Below are positions 52,785-63,111 of a DNA stretch of 64,000 nucleotides, piece after piece. Below the pieces are notes generated by a model. That model was given only the letters and a program-made list of their open reading frames with translations. It was not told the DNA's origin and made no database searches. Position numbers and translations under genes: made by a program. Position 1 is the first letter of the stretch. Every line of letters begins with the position of its first letter. This DNA is from an uncultured Eubacteriales bacterium (GTDB taxonomy: Bacteria; Bacillota; Clostridia; Oscillospirales; Acutalibacteraceae): positions 19,698 through 83,697 of the forward strand of contig CAJKBQ010000011.1 of the NCBI GenBank assembly GCA_905198155.1, read 5' to 3'.

Positions 52785-54206
52785 TTATTCCTTTTGCTCC
52801 GCCTCTGCCTGCATCTGCGCCACCTCCGCGGCGCGCGCCCGGAAAATCTTTGGGAGCGACGTGAAAATCACCGCGGCCGTCACAATCCCTGCGGCAAAAT
52901 CGGCGACGCCTTCCGACAAATAAACGCCCTTTGCGCCGAACCAATGCGTGAACAGGAAGCACAGCGGGATCAGGATGATGACCTTGCGGTTGACGGCTAG
53001 CAGCAGCGCCATGCGCGCCTGCCCCAGCGCGACGTTGATATTTTGCAGCGTCATCTGCACAAAGAACATGATCGACCCCATCAGGAACAGCGGCGTCCAG
53101 CGGCGGACGATTTCGGTGACTTCGGGGCTGGCGGAAAACAGCCGCGCGTACAGCACCGGGACGGTCATGGATACCGACCAGATGGCCGCGCAGAAGAAAA
53201 ACGCGATGACCGTAACGTACCGGATGCCCTTTTTCAGCCGTTCTTCGTTGCCCTGGCCGTAGTTGAAGCTGACGAACGGCTGCATCCCGTTGCCCAGCCC
53301 GTTCAGCGGCAGCGAAATCAGCTGGAGCGCGCTGAGCATGATGGTCAGCGCGGCGGTGTAGTCTTTGCTGCCGCCGGTGGCGCGGTTCAGGTTGATGTTG
53401 AACACGATTTGAATGGCGCATTCGGTCAGCGTCATCACGAATGGCGTGAGCCCCAGCGACAGGATGCTGCGCAGCCGCGCCCAGTCCGGCGCCATCTCCC
53501 GGACGCGGAACCGGAACAGGCTTTTCTGCGACCCAAAGAATCCCAGCACACAGATGCACGACAGCAGCTGCGACAGAATCGTCGCCAGACTGGATCCCCG
53601 GACGCCCATTTGCAGCGTGAAGATGAACAGCGGGTCCAGTGCGATGTTCGCGACCGCGCCGATCAGCACCGCGCCCATGGCGTACATCGAATCCCCCTGC
53701 GTGAGGACAAACGGGTTCAGCCCCTGCGCCAGCATCACAAACCCGGTTCCGGCGGCGTAAATTTTCAGGTAATCCACGGCAAACGGTACGGCGCTGGCCG
53801 GGCAGCCGAACAGCACGACGATCGGCCGCGCCAGCGCAAATGTGACAGCGCCCAGCGCGATGCCCAGCACAGTCAGCGATCCGAACGCCGTGTTAAAAAT
53901 GTGGTTGGCCTCCGCGCGGTCGGATTCGCCCAGCTTAATCCCGGCACGCGGCGCGCCGCCCATGCCGATGAGGTTGGCAAACGATTGCAGAATCAGCGTG
54001 ATCGGCAGGACAATGCCCAGCGCGGCCAGCGCATCCATGCCGGACCCGTCGATCTGCGCGACGTACATCCGGTCCACAATATTGTACAGAAACGTAATCA
54101 GCTGCGCGATCACGGCCGGAATCGCCAGCCGGAACACCAGCGGCAGAATGCGTCCGTGCGCCAGCTGCGCGGTCATGTCTTTTGAAGCTTTGCGGTGCAT
54201 TTCCAA
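52785..54206 (-). CDS. MATE family efflux transporter
   Basis: A protein of 473 residues with about 12 hydrophobic helices in two similar halves. The first has LVFRLAIPAVIAQLITFLYNIVDRMYVAQIDG, and the repeat VDYLKIYAAGTGFVMLAQGLNPFVLTQGDS is followed by SLGLTPFVMTLTECAIQIVFN. This pattern is typical of the MATE (MatE/DinF) family, which exports cationic drugs or metabolites using Na+ or H+. The start is uncertain: TTG 54206 is 5 bases and ATG 54200 is 11 bases from AGGAG. It lies divergent from nothing; an AraC gene precedes it by 38 bases. Confidence 0.92.
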   Translation of the reverse strand: MEMHRKASKDMTAQLAHGRILPLVFRLAIPAVIAQLITFLYNIVDRMYVAQIDGSGMDALAALGIVLPITLILQSFANLIGMGGAPRAGIKLGESDRAEANHIFNTAFGSLTVLGIALGAVTFALARPIVVLFGCPASAVPFAVDYLKIYAAGTGFVMLAQGLNPFVLTQGDSMYAMGAVLIGAVANIALDPLFIFTLQMGVRGSSLATILSQLLSCICVLGFFGSQKSLFRFRVREMAPDWARLRSILSLGLTPFVMTLTECAIQIVFNINLNRATGGSKDYTAALTIMLSALQLISLPLNGLGNGMQPFVSFNYGQGNEERLKKGIRYVTVIAFFFCAAIWSVSMTVPVLYARLFSASPEVTEIVRRWTPLFLMGSIMFFVQMTLQNINVALGQARMALLLAVNRKVIILIPLCFLFTHWFGAKGVYLSEGVADFAAGIVTAAVIFTSLPKIFRARAAEVAQMQAEAEQKE

Positions 54207-54243
54207 TCGTACTCCTGATTGTAAAAATATAGAAATTGGCGCG

Positions 54244-55095
54244 TTACGGCGTGTACCGCGGCGACGTATCTTCCGACACCGACGCGTGCCCCGGAACGCT
54301 GCGGTCGGACGGCTTGCAGCCGAAAAACGCCGTGTATGCGCGCCAGAACGCCGAATAGTCGCGGAACCCGCACCGGAAGCAGACCTCGGTCGGCTTGCCG
54401 CCCGCGCAGATTTCGCGCTGCGCCATCGCCAGCCGCTTGGCGGTGATGAATTTTTTGGGGCTGACGTGCAGGTACTGCATGAACAGCCGGTGCAGGTAGC
54501 TGTTCGTGATGAACAGCGCGCGGCACAGCTCGTCGATGCCCGTCAGCGTGGTCAGCTCCTGCTCGATGTATGCGACGGCGGCGGCCACCATCGGGTGGCT
54601 CTGCCCCAGCGCCGGGCACGCGCCGGACTGCGCCTCGATCGCGGCGTTGACCAGCACTTCCTCCACCAAATGCGCCAGCGTCCGCCCGCACGATGCGCCG
54701 CTCAGGCGGCCGCAGTAGTAGTCCATTTTCTCAAAAATTGCCGGAACGGTCGGATGCCCGTCGAACCGCAGAACGTCCGTCTCCGCCGGAATCCCCGCCA
54801 GCACGTCGCCCGGCAGCATCGACAGGTCGAACAAAATGTCGTACCGCTCGTACGGCGCGCCGCTTTCGATCCCGATTTCGTGCACCGCGAACGGCCGCGA
54901 CAGGATCAACTGCCCGCGGCTGAGCTTGTACCGCCGCCCGTCCACGGTGTAGGACGCGTCGCCGCGCCGGAAGAAAATCAGCTCGTACCGCGAATGCGCG
55001 TGCGGCGCATATTGGCTGGGCGCGGGCGCGTCGTTCGTGGCGTGGTCGTACAGCAGCAGCGCGTCCTCGTAGGAACAATGGTGAATGACGGACAT
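54244..55095 (-). CDS. AraC-family transcriptional regulator (near nagBA)
   Basis: A protein of 283 residues. The N-terminal cupin sensor (about 20-100) has YAPHAHSRYELIFFRRGDASYTVDGRRYKLSRGQLILSRPF. The C-terminal double helix-turn-helix (about 170-265) has ELCRALFITNSYLHRLFMQYLHVSPKKFITAKRL and the second helix pair VCFRCGFRDYSAFWRAYTAFFGCKPSD. Such proteins usually activate carbohydrate genes after binding sugar. It is divergent from nagB with facing promoters, so control of nagBA is likely but not shown. Confidence 0.9.
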   Translation of the reverse strand: MSVIHHCSYEDALLLYDHATNDAPAPSQYAPHAHSRYELIFFRRGDASYTVDGRRYKLSRGQLILSRPFAVHEIGIESGAPYERYDILFDLSMLPGDVLAGIPAETDVLRFDGHPTVPAIFEKMDYYCGRLSGASCGRTLAHLVEEVLVNAAIEAQSGACPALGQSHPMVAAAVAYIEQELTTLTGIDELCRALFITNSYLHRLFMQYLHVSPKKFITAKRLAMAQREICAGGKPTEVCFRCGFRDYSAFWRAYTAFFGCKPSDRSVPGHASVSEDTSPRYTP

Positions 55096-55127
55096 GGTGT
55101 ACCCCTCCCTGCCGCGATGATAGCATT

Positions 55128-55156
55128 ATTATAGCACGGAAGTTCACTTTTTGCAA
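55128..55156 (-). promoter_or_regulatory. Promoter of the AraC gene next to nagB
   Basis: Reading leftward, TTGCAA and TATAAT are spaced 17 bases apart, in the divergent region with nagB. Confidence 0.7.
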
Positions 55157-55178
55157 TGAATTCTGCGTAATATTTCAA

Positions 55179-55207
55179 TATACATCTCCGCCCGAATGTG
55201 ATACAAT
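55179..55207 (+). promoter_or_regulatory. Promoter of nagB-nagA
   Basis: TATACA and TACAAT are spaced 17 bases apart, with an extended TGTGA before the -10. The -10 ends 43 bases before the nagB ATG. Confidence 0.65.
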
Positions 55208-55250
55208 CAAAGCAACACAGACCGGACACCATCGAAGGGAGCACCATGCC

Positions 55251-56012
55251 ATGAAAACTTTTCACGCAGACCAACTGACCGTTCAAATCTACGAAACCCG
55301 CGACGCAATGGGCCGTGCGGCGGCCGCCGACATCCGCGCGTGCATCCTGCGGCTGCTGGCGCAAAAGCCGACGATCCGGATGATCTTCGCGGCAGCGCCC
55401 AGCCAGAACGAAACGCTGGCGGCGCTCGCGGCGTACGACGACATCGACTGGACGCGGATTCATGCGTTCCACATGGACGAATACATCGGCCTGCCCGAAG
55501 CGTACCGCGACCGCAGCTTTGGGCATTACCTGACGCAGCACATTTTCGGGCGGGTACCGTTCCGCTCGGTGAACCTGATCGACTGCACGGCGCAAAACCC
55601 CGACGCGGAGTGCGCGCGGTATGCGGCGCTGCTGGCCGAAAGCCCGATCGACATCGTGGTGATGGGCATCGGCGAAAACGGGCACATCGCGTTCAACGAC
55701 CCGTGGGTGGCGGATTTTGCGGACAGCCGCGCGGTGAAAGTGGTGCAGCTGGACGCGGTGTGCCGCCAGCAGCAGGTGAACGACGGGTGCTTCCCGGCGA
55801 TTGACTGCGTCCCGACGCACGCGATGACGCTGACGTGCCCCACGCTGGCGGCCGCCGCGTACCAGTTCTGCGTGGTGCCCGGCGCGACCAAGGCCGCAGC
55901 CGTGCGCCGTACCGTATACGGCGCGATCGGCGCGGAATGCCCGGCCACCATCCTGCGGCGGCTGCCGAATGCAGCGCTGTACCTGGACGGCGACAGCGCC
56001 GCGCAGCTGTGA
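55251..56012 (+). CDS. nagB: Glucosamine-6-phosphate deaminase
   Basis: A protein of 253 residues with the isomerase-like NagB fold. It shows IFAAAPSQNETLAALAA (phosphate-binding region), AFHMDEYIGLP with the catalytic Asp, and VMGIGENGHIAFNDP with the His. It converts glucosamine 6-phosphate to fructose 6-phosphate and ammonia. The stop overlaps the nagA start (GTGA). AAGGGAG lies upstream of ATG 55251. The N-terminal region and the NDP instead of NEP are minor departures from the common sequence. Confidence 0.92.
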   Translation: MKTFHADQLTVQIYETRDAMGRAAAADIRACILRLLAQKPTIRMIFAAAPSQNETLAALAAYDDIDWTRIHAFHMDEYIGLPEAYRDRSFGHYLTQHIFGRVPFRSVNLIDCTAQNPDAECARYAALLAESPIDIVVMGIGENGHIAFNDPWVADFADSRAVKVVQLDAVCRQQQVNDGCFPAIDCVPTHAMTLTCPTLAAAAYQFCVVPGATKAAAVRRTVYGAIGAECPATILRRLPNAALYLDGDSAAQL

Positions 56013-57151
56013 GTACGCGGATTCAAAGCCGCCGCATCCTGACGCCGGACGGGGTGCGGGCGGGGTATGTATACCTGGACGGCGGACGGATTGCAGACGT
56101 GACCGATGCGGCGCGGCCGTGCGACACGATGGTGGACGTCGGCGACGATTACGTTTCGCCGGGCTTCATCGATCTGCACGTCCACGGCGGCGCGGGGCAC
56201 GATTTCGCCGGGACGGTGGACGACGTGATCGCCGGGGTGCAGTTTCATCTGTCGCACGGGACGACGTCGATCTGCCCCACGGTGTCGGCTGCGCCGTTCC
56301 CGGTGATGGCACAGGCGGCCGCGCGGATTGGGTGTGCGAAGCGCAGCGGCCGGGCGCGCGCCAATATTTTGGGCGCGCATCTGGAAGGGCCGTACCTGTC
56401 CCGGGCGCAGTGCGGCGCGCAGTCGCCGGATTTCATCACCCCACCGAACCCCGCGGATTACGAGCCGCTGATTGCGGCGCACGGCGCGGACATTGCGCGC
56501 TGGACGTTCGCGCCGGAGCACGACGACGGGACGTTCTGCCGATACCTGGCGTCGCACGGGATTCTGCCGTCCGCCGGGCACACCGATGCGACCGGCGCGG
56601 AGCTGAACCGCGCGGTGGACGCCGGGTGCCGGTTGGTGACGCACCTGTATTCCTGCTGCTCAACGGTGACGCGCGACCACGGGTTTCGGCGGCTCGGTGT
56701 GATTGAGCAGACGTTCCTGTGCGACGATGTGTACGCCGAGATCATTGCCGACGGCTGCCATTTGCCGCCCGATTTGATTCGGCTGATCCTCAAAGTGATG
56801 GGCAAATCGCGCGTCGCGCTGGTGACGGATGCGCTCAGCCTGGCGGGCACCGACGCGAAAAGCGGCCGGATGATGGCGACGGACTACATCATTGAGGACG
56901 GCGTGTGCAAGCTGACCGACCGCAGCGCGTTTGCAGGTTCCATCGCGACGACCGATCGGCTGGTGCGGGTGATGCGCGACGAAGTCGGCGTTCCGCTGCG
57001 CGATGCGGTGGCGATGGCTGCGGACGTGCCCGCCCAAATCATGGGGCTGCGCAAAGGCCGGCTGGCCGCCGGGTACGACGCGGATGTGATCGTGTTCGAC
57101 GACGACGTGCGCGTGTCGGCGGCGTGGGTGATGGGGGAACGGGCGATATAG
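56009..57151 (+). CDS. nagA: N-acetylglucosamine-6-phosphate deacetylase
   Basis: A protein of 380 residues. The amidohydrolase metal motif DLHVHGG is at about 58-64. Further conserved segments are HLEGPYL (metal Glu), SAGHTDA, THLYSCCSTVTRDHGF (usually THLFNAM) and VTDALSLAG with the catalytic Asp. It releases acetate from GlcNAc 6-phosphate, feeding NagB. The start is GTG 56009, overlapping nagB by four bases, so the two are translationally coupled. No PTS or ABC sugar uptake gene is adjacent. Confidence 0.94.
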   Translation: MSTRIQSRRILTPDGVRAGYVYLDGGRIADVTDAARPCDTMVDVGDDYVSPGFIDLHVHGGAGHDFAGTVDDVIAGVQFHLSHGTTSICPTVSAAPFPVMAQAAARIGCAKRSGRARANILGAHLEGPYLSRAQCGAQSPDFITPPNPADYEPLIAAHGADIARWTFAPEHDDGTFCRYLASHGILPSAGHTDATGAELNRAVDAGCRLVTHLYSCCSTVTRDHGFRRLGVIEQTFLCDDVYAEIIADGCHLPPDLIRLILKVMGKSRVALVTDALSLAGTDAKSGRMMATDYIIEDGVCKLTDRSAFAGSIATTDRLVRVMRDEVGVPLRDAVAMAADVPAQIMGLRKGRLAAGYDADVIVFDDDVRVSAAWVMGERAI

Positions 57152-57189
57152 TCCGCCCCCACAATCGCGTTTGCCGCTCCATTCCCACA

Positions 57190-57245
57190 CCACAAAACCC
57201 CCGCAAGCCCAGATTTTCTCTGGCCTTGCGGGGGCGAATTTTTTG
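57190..57245. terminator. Terminator between nagA and the repeat membrane protein gene
   Basis: CCCCCGCAAG pairs with CTTGCGGGGG, and an inner CCAGA/TCTGG continues the stem. A T-run follows rightward and an A-run lies on the other side, so it suits both convergent genes. Confidence 0.85.
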
Positions 57246-57254
57246 ATTTCAGTT

Positions 57255-58163
57255 TTACTCCGGCCGATTCCACGGATCCTCTTCGGCGGGTGCGGCCGGC
57301 GGGTCAGCAGGCGGTGTTTGCTGCGGGGCGGTGTATTCCGGGGTGGTATACGGCTGCTGCGGCTGCTCCGGCGTCGTGTACGGCTGCTGCGGCTGGCCGG
57401 GGGTAGTGTACGGCTGCTGCGGTGCATACGGCGTGGTATACGGCTGCGCGGGCTGGCCATACGGCGGGTACTGCGGCTGCTGCGGCGGATAGCCGTATCC
57501 GGCGGGCGCGGCCATCACCGGCGCGCGGTTCCGGATGGAGAACAGCAGGAACGGCGTTGTGACCGACAGCAAAATCGACAGCACCTCGAACACCGTCGCG
57601 TTTGCCGGGTTGAACGCTTTATACACATTGTACAATGCGATGTAATAAAACACCGAGTATACAATCATCACGATGCTCCCGATCATCACCAGAAAAACGC
57701 CGGGAATCATCAGCGCGAGCATCTTGTCCGGGTCATACGTCACCCCGAATCCGGGATCCAGATCGACCGCAGACATTCCGCTCAGGTCGCCGTACAGGTC
57801 GCCAAAGCCGTACATCCAGCCGCCAAGCCCGGCGATCACCCCGCTGAACGCCAGCACTACGCCGATAAACAGCAACAGCCCGCCCACCAGGCCGAGCGTC
57901 AGCAGCAGCGCGCCGTAGTTCCGCGCCTTTTTGCCGGGCGCAGTGGCGCGGATGGCTTCGCGCGCGACGCGGCCGAGCGCATACACCCGGACAACCGGCA
58001 CCCATGCCAGCCCCGGCGACGGCAGGTTCAGCGTTTTGGACAGCTGATACACGGCGATGGCCGTAAATACATACGACACAATCCATACGATGCTGCTCAG
58101 TCCGCCGACAGCCGAGTAGATGCCAACGAGTGTCGAGATTAAGTAGTCCATATCATTGTTCAT
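57255..58163 (-). CDS. Membrane protein with C-terminal Pro/Gln/Tyr repeats
   Basis: A protein of 302 residues. Hydrophobic segments lie at about 18-38, 85-110 and 150-180, with another near 193-207. The C-terminal 85 residues are low-complexity, with four copies of QPYTTP at about 10-residue spacing (QPAQPYTTP, PQQPYTTPGQ, PQQPYTTPEQ, PQQPYTTPEY) and a DPWNRPE end. No family is recognised with confidence. The repeats suggest a flexible tail, whose side of the membrane I cannot decide. It has a consensus-like promoter of its own. Confidence 0.65.
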   Translation of the reverse strand: MNNDMDYLISTLVGIYSAVGGLSSIVWIVSYVFTAIAVYQLSKTLNLPSPGLAWVPVVRVYALGRVAREAIRATAPGKKARNYGALLLTLGLVGGLLLFIGVVLAFSGVIAGLGGWMYGFGDLYGDLSGMSAVDLDPGFGVTYDPDKMLALMIPGVFLVMIGSIVMIVYSVFYYIALYNVYKAFNPANATVFEVLSILLSVTTPFLLFSIRNRAPVMAAPAGYGYPPQQPQYPPYGQPAQPYTTPYAPQQPYTTPGQPQQPYTTPEQPQQPYTTPEYTAPQQTPPADPPAAPAEEDPWNRPE

Positions 58164-58202
58164 AAATTTCCAACTCCTTTTTATATAGTGGTTTCTTTTT
58201 CT

Positions 58203-58231
58203 ATTTTACTATATTCGCGCCGGTTTGTCAA
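58203..58231 (-). promoter_or_regulatory. Promoter of the repeat membrane protein gene
   Basis: Reading leftward, TTGACA and TAAAAT are spaced 17 bases apart, about 40 bases before the start. Confidence 0.8.
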
Positions 58232-58318
58232 GATTTTTGCGGTGACAGAATTCCGCGCGGTTTTTTGCGCAAGATTATGAAGAAAATTAAAATTTTTCAA
58301 CGAATCGTCAAACCGGGG

Positions 58319-58347
58319 TTGAAATTTTCCGCAATCTTTTGTAAAAT
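58319..58347 (+). promoter_or_regulatory. Promoter of the NUDIX gene
   Basis: TTGAAA and TAAAAT are spaced 17 bases apart, with the -10 41 bases before the start codon. Confidence 0.75.
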
Positions 58348-58388
58348 AGACAGAGAACGAATTTGTACCCAAAGAAGGAGGTGCGTGC

Positions 58389-59174
58389 ATGATCGGAAAA
58401 GTAGTCGAGGTAATCGCGGTGCGGAGCGCCGACGCGGCGCAGACGGGCGAAGCCTACCGCGGCCATGTGTTCTGCGGCAGCGGCGGGCGGTTCGGTCGGC
58501 GCGAAGCGTATGTGATCGGGCTGAACCGGATGCCGATGCGGTTCACCGGGCGGGTGGTCGCGCTGTGGGACAAAGAAGGCGCGGACAAGCCGGTGCTGAT
58601 CGTGGGGTGCCGCAACCGGACGTTTTTGGAGCCGGAGATTCGCCGGATGCTCGGCTGGGCGCAGCACGGGCCGGAGCAGCTGCACTGCCTGCACGAAAAG
58701 TCCTGCGGCGCGGTGGTGTTCCGCCGGGCGGGGGATTCGGTGGAATTCTTAATTGTGAAAAACCGCAAAAGCCACAACTGGGGCTTCCCCAAAGGGCACG
58801 TGGAGCTGGGCGAAACCGAAACCGAAACAGCGCTGCGCGAGATTCGGGAGGAAACCGGGCTGACGGTGCGGATCTGCCCGGGGTTCCGGATGGTCAGCCA
58901 ATACGCGCTGTGGACGCACGCAACCAAGCAGGTGGTGTTTTTTCTGGCGGAAAGCCCGTCTGACCGGCTGGTGCTGCAGGAGGAAGAGATCGACCGCGCG
59001 CGGTGGGTGCCGTACCCCGCGATGATGGGCTTTTTCCGGTTCGACAACGACCGCCGCATCCTGCGCAATTCGGTCGCGTGGATGCGCCGCAACGGCGTGC
59101 TCCCGGCGGAGAAAGACCGCGTTGCCCGAAAAGCGTACGCCGCCGGCCGCGCCGAAAGGACGAAGCAAAAATGA
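58389..59174 (+). CDS. NUDIX hydrolase with extra N-terminal domain
   Basis: A protein of 261 residues. The NUDIX box GHVELGETETETALREIREETGL (136-158) carries the RExxEE metal-binding core. It sits in a domain that begins near residue 103 (SCGAVVFRR) and ends at about 215. Residues 1-95 form a separate domain (EAYVIGLNRMPMRFTGRVVALWDKEGADKPVLIVG) resembling one found in clostridial proteins annotated as pyrophosphatase-like; I am not sure of that. NUDIX enzymes split X-linked nucleoside diphosphates. AGGAGG lies upstream of ATG 58389. Confidence 0.85.
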   Translation: MIGKVVEVIAVRSADAAQTGEAYRGHVFCGSGGRFGRREAYVIGLNRMPMRFTGRVVALWDKEGADKPVLIVGCRNRTFLEPEIRRMLGWAQHGPEQLHCLHEKSCGAVVFRRAGDSVEFLIVKNRKSHNWGFPKGHVELGETETETALREIREETGLTVRICPGFRMVSQYALWTHATKQVVFFLAESPSDRLVLQEEEIDRARWVPYPAMMGFFRFDNDRRILRNSVAWMRRNGVLPAEKDRVARKAYAAGRAERTKQK

Positions 59175-59178
59175 AAAA

Positions 59179-59227
59179 ACGCCCCGTGCGCTGTCCGCGA
59201 AGGACGCGGCGCACGGGGATATTTTTT
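59179..59227. terminator. Terminator between the NUDIX gene and the 59.2-kb lipoprotein gene
   Basis: CCCCGTGCGC pairs with GCGCACGGGG with a further inner stem. A6 precedes and T6 follows after ATA, so it can serve both convergent genes. Confidence 0.8.
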
Positions 59228-59235
59228 GATACCTG

Positions 59236-60504
59236 TCAGCGGGCCGACGTACCCGACGAGGTGCTGGGGGCGATGGATGCCGTGTCCGACGAAGCATCCG
59301 GTTCCACGGCGGGCCTGTTCGTGACGGTGCGGACATCGCGCAGCGTCAGCGCCCATTTTGACCATGCTTCGGCGTACGAGCCGAGTTTCGGCTGTTCGTC
59401 GCTCAGCAAAACGACTGCGCCGTCCTCCGTGACGCCGTAGAACAGGCCGCCGACGGAGATCGCCTGGTCCAGCATCGGGAACAGCCCGAGCGGCCGCCCG
59501 CCGTACACGTCGAGGATTGCGCCGTCCGTGCGCTGGATCAGCAGCATATTGGCCGCGCCGGAGCCGGAGCCGGTTCCGGTGAAGATGCGGACGATGTCGC
59601 TGGAATAGGAGACGGAGACCGGGAACGAGGTGCAGTTGTACAGCGTGCCGTCCGCCCGCAGCCCCACCGCGCCGTCGCGCTGGTCGTAGCCGCGCAGGGG
59701 CGCGATTTGCACCAAGTCCTCCCAGAACTGAATCTGGTCGCGCATCCGCCCGTCGGCGCACCAGACCGTCCCGTCGGTGAACATCACCAGCGGCGCGTCC
59801 GTTTGGTACGGCAGAATCGCGGAAATGTACCGGTCGCCGATCACTTCTTCCAGCCGCTCCACCCACTGCGCTTTTTTGGGCAGATACAGCGTGTTCAGCG
59901 ACAGCGTCCGCAGCGTGCCGTCCGACGACTGCGCCGCAAAGTACAGTCCGCCGGACAGATCGTTTGTCAGCGGGAACACCTGCACCACCGACGGCCACTC
60001 CGCCAGCCGCGACAGGATGTCCTTGCCCAGGTCGCCGTAGGTGAACAGGCCGTCCAGAAATTTGGTGGCGGACTTCATCCGGCTGATGCCGCAGAACGTC
60101 CCGTCCGTCAGCTGCGCGGCCACAAAGTCGCGCGTGACCCAGTGCGACCGGACGTTTTCGGCGCCGTCCCGGAGCAGCGGAAAGGCGGTGTCGCCGTTTT
60201 CCGGCAGACGGCCGCTGTTGAACACGGGGCAGAAGTGGAACACGCCGTCGCGGTCGATGTACCCGGCTTCGCTCAGCGTACAGTCGGCGTACTCCGGGTG
60301 CTGTTCGAGCGACAGCGGACCTTGCGGCTCAAAAAAGCTGCCGGTTCCGGCGGGGCGGAACTTCGAGGATACCTCGTCGGTCGGGACAGACGACGAGGAG
60401 GGGATGGTGATGATAAACATGGGATCGTCGGCAGACGCACAGCCGACCAGCAGCGCAGCTGCCAACCCGGCGCACAGCAGCGCGAATCGATTACGTTTGC
60501 GCAT
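59236..60504 (-). CDS. Lipoprotein with beta-propeller-like repeats
   Basis: A protein of 422 residues. The lipoprotein signal ends LLVGC (about Cys22), followed by a Ser-rich linker. Repeats of the form FTDGTVWCADGRM, LRADGTLYNC, RTDGAILDVYGG and VTEDGAVVLLSDE recur through 200-390, as in RCC1/YD-like beta-propellers. The tail is rich in Ser, Thr and Ala (DASSDTASIAPSTSSGTS). It is a surface protein of unknown binding partner. GGAGG precedes the ATG at 60504. It resembles in plan the lipoprotein near 23 kb, but similarity between them is not obvious. Confidence 0.72.
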   Translation of the reverse strand: MRKRNRFALLCAGLAAALLVGCASADDPMFIITIPSSSSVPTDEVSSKFRPAGTGSFFEPQGPLSLEQHPEYADCTLSEAGYIDRDGVFHFCPVFNSGRLPENGDTAFPLLRDGAENVRSHWVTRDFVAAQLTDGTFCGISRMKSATKFLDGLFTYGDLGKDILSRLAEWPSVVQVFPLTNDLSGGLYFAAQSSDGTLRTLSLNTLYLPKKAQWVERLEEVIGDRYISAILPYQTDAPLVMFTDGTVWCADGRMRDQIQFWEDLVQIAPLRGYDQRDGAVGLRADGTLYNCTSFPVSVSYSSDIVRIFTGTGSGSGAANMLLIQRTDGAILDVYGGRPLGLFPMLDQAISVGGLFYGVTEDGAVVLLSDEQPKLGSYAEAWSKWALTLRDVRTVTNRPAVEPDASSDTASIAPSTSSGTSAR

Positions 60505-60547
60505 GGGAAGCGCCTCCTTCCAAAGTAAATGCGTTTGGTCTACTATT

Positions 60548-60575
60548 ATTGTACCACATTTTTGCGAAAGGTCAA
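60548..60575 (-). promoter_or_regulatory. Promoter of the 59.2-kb lipoprotein gene
   Basis: Reading leftward, TTGACC and TACAAT are spaced 16 bases apart, 44 bases before the start. Confidence 0.6.
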
Positions 60576-60576
60576 G

Positions 60577-60600
60577 AAAGGTTACAAAGATGTAACCTTT
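60577..60600. promoter_or_regulatory. Perfect inverted repeat next to the -35, possible operator
   Basis: AAAGGTTAC and GTAACCTTT are exact complements around a 6-base centre. The repeat starts two bases upstream of the -35 hexamer (60570-60575) of the lipoprotein promoter. Confidence 0.5.
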
Positions 60601-60614
60601 GTTTCTTTTACGGA

Positions 60615-60651
60615 ATTAAAAAACGGCAATTACCGAAGCAATTGCCGTTTT
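60615..60651 (-). terminator. Terminator after the GH4 glycosidase gene
   Basis: AAAACGGCAATT (60620-60631) pairs perfectly with AATTGCCGTTTT (60640-60651). A T-run follows leftward. Confidence 0.88.
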
Positions 60652-60679
60652 CAGGGGAAATTATATACCAGATTCAGCC

Positions 60680-61990
<1,311 letters not shown>

Positions 61991-62100
61991 GGGAATCGTT
62001 CCTTTCTGTTTTGGAGTGTCTGTCCATAGTATAGCGCACCGGCGGGCAAAATGGAATGGGGGATTCGGCTGAGAATATGGACAAAACGGCTGCGGGGGGC

Positions 62101-62129
62101 TTGACTTTCGGCGCGAAATCGCGGATAAT
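62101..62129 (+). promoter_or_regulatory. Promoter of the AraC gene next to the GH4 gene
   Basis: TTGACT and GATAAT are spaced 17 bases apart, 30 bases before the start codon. Confidence 0.72.
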
Positions 62130-62158
62130 AGAGGGGAGCAGAACGGAGGGCGCGCATC

Positions 62159-62998
62159 ATGGCGATCAGTACATACCACGGCGCGGCGGACACGACGAAT
62201 TTTGCGTCCGACGCTTATTTGCAAATCAACAGCTGCGGCCGCAATTATTACACGCAGCGCGGCGACGTGACGGAATTTTGCACCGTGCGGCCGCAGGGGC
62301 GGGTGGATTACCATATCCTGCTGGTGACGGCGGGGCACATGGAGGCCGAGTGCGGCGGCGAACGGCTGCACCTGACGGTGGGCGACGCGATGCTGTACGG
62401 CCCCGGCGTGCGGCAGGCGTACTATTTCCGGATTACGGAAGCGCACCCGGTGTCGGAGTCGATGTGGGTGCACTACACCGGGACGGCCGTGCCGGAGGTG
62501 CTGGCCAGCGCGGGGCTGCCGGTGTCCGGCCGGGTGCAGGCGGGCGGATTCGGCGAAGCCCGGCGGCTGATGGAGGCGATGGTGCGCGCGCACCGCGCCG
62601 GGGACGCGCTGACCGCCAACGGCCAGCTGCTGCGGATGATGGCGCAGCTGGGGCCGCGGCGCGTGGCGGACGATGCGCGCAGCCGCGCGCTGCGGGCGGA
62701 AGCCGCGTTTATTGACGCGCATTACGCAGAGCCGATCGATTTTGATGCGTGCGCTGCGCGGTGCTGCCTGAGCCGCAGCCGGTTTTCGCATTTGTTTACC
62801 GCCGCGTTCGGTGCGCCGCCGCGCCGGTATCAGCAGCAGCTGCGGATGGTGCAGGCGTGCGAGCTGCTGGCGTATTCGTCGCTGACGGTCGCCGAAATTG
62901 CCGCGCAGCTGGGGTACGGGGACGCGCTGTATTTCAGCCGCGTATTCTGCCAGGCGGTGGGGTGCGCGCCGACGGCGTTCCGCGCGCAGAATTCTTAA
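62159..62998 (+). CDS. AraC-family transcriptional regulator (near the GH4 glycosidase)
   Basis: A protein of 279 residues. The N-terminal cupin-like sensor (about 30-130) contains [37 protein letters not shown]. The C-terminal domain (about 180-275) has [36 protein letters not shown] and the second helix-turn-helix [33 protein letters not shown]. It is divergent from the GH4 gene across 170 bases, so it likely regulates that gene in response to its sugar. ATG 62159 lies near a GGAGGG. Confidence 0.92.
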   Translation: MAISTYHGAADTTNFASDAYLQINSCGRNYYTQRGDVTEFCTVRPQGRVDYHILLVTAGHMEAECGGERLHLTVGDAMLYGPGVRQAYYFRITEAHPVSESMWVHYTGTAVPEVLASAGLPVSGRVQAGGFGEARRLMEAMVRAHRAGDALTANGQLLRMMAQLGPRRVADDARSRALRAEAAFIDAHYAEPIDFDACAARCCLSRSRFSHLFTAAFGAPPRRYQQQLRMVQACELLAYSSLTVAEIAAQLGYGDALYFSRVFCQAVGCAPTAFRAQNS

Positions 62999-63034
62999 AA
63001 TTGCCGAAATAAATGTAAAAAAACGCGCAGACCC

Positions 63035-63063
63035 TTGCACCGGCGCGGCGGATTTGGTATACT
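63035..63063 (+). promoter_or_regulatory. Promoter of the COG2426 gene
   Basis: TTGCAC and TATACT are spaced 17 bases apart, 48 bases before the ATG. Confidence 0.65.
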
Positions 63064-63111
63064 AATGCAGGACGACTGAAAAAACGAAGCGACTGAAAGG
63101 AATGATCTGCC

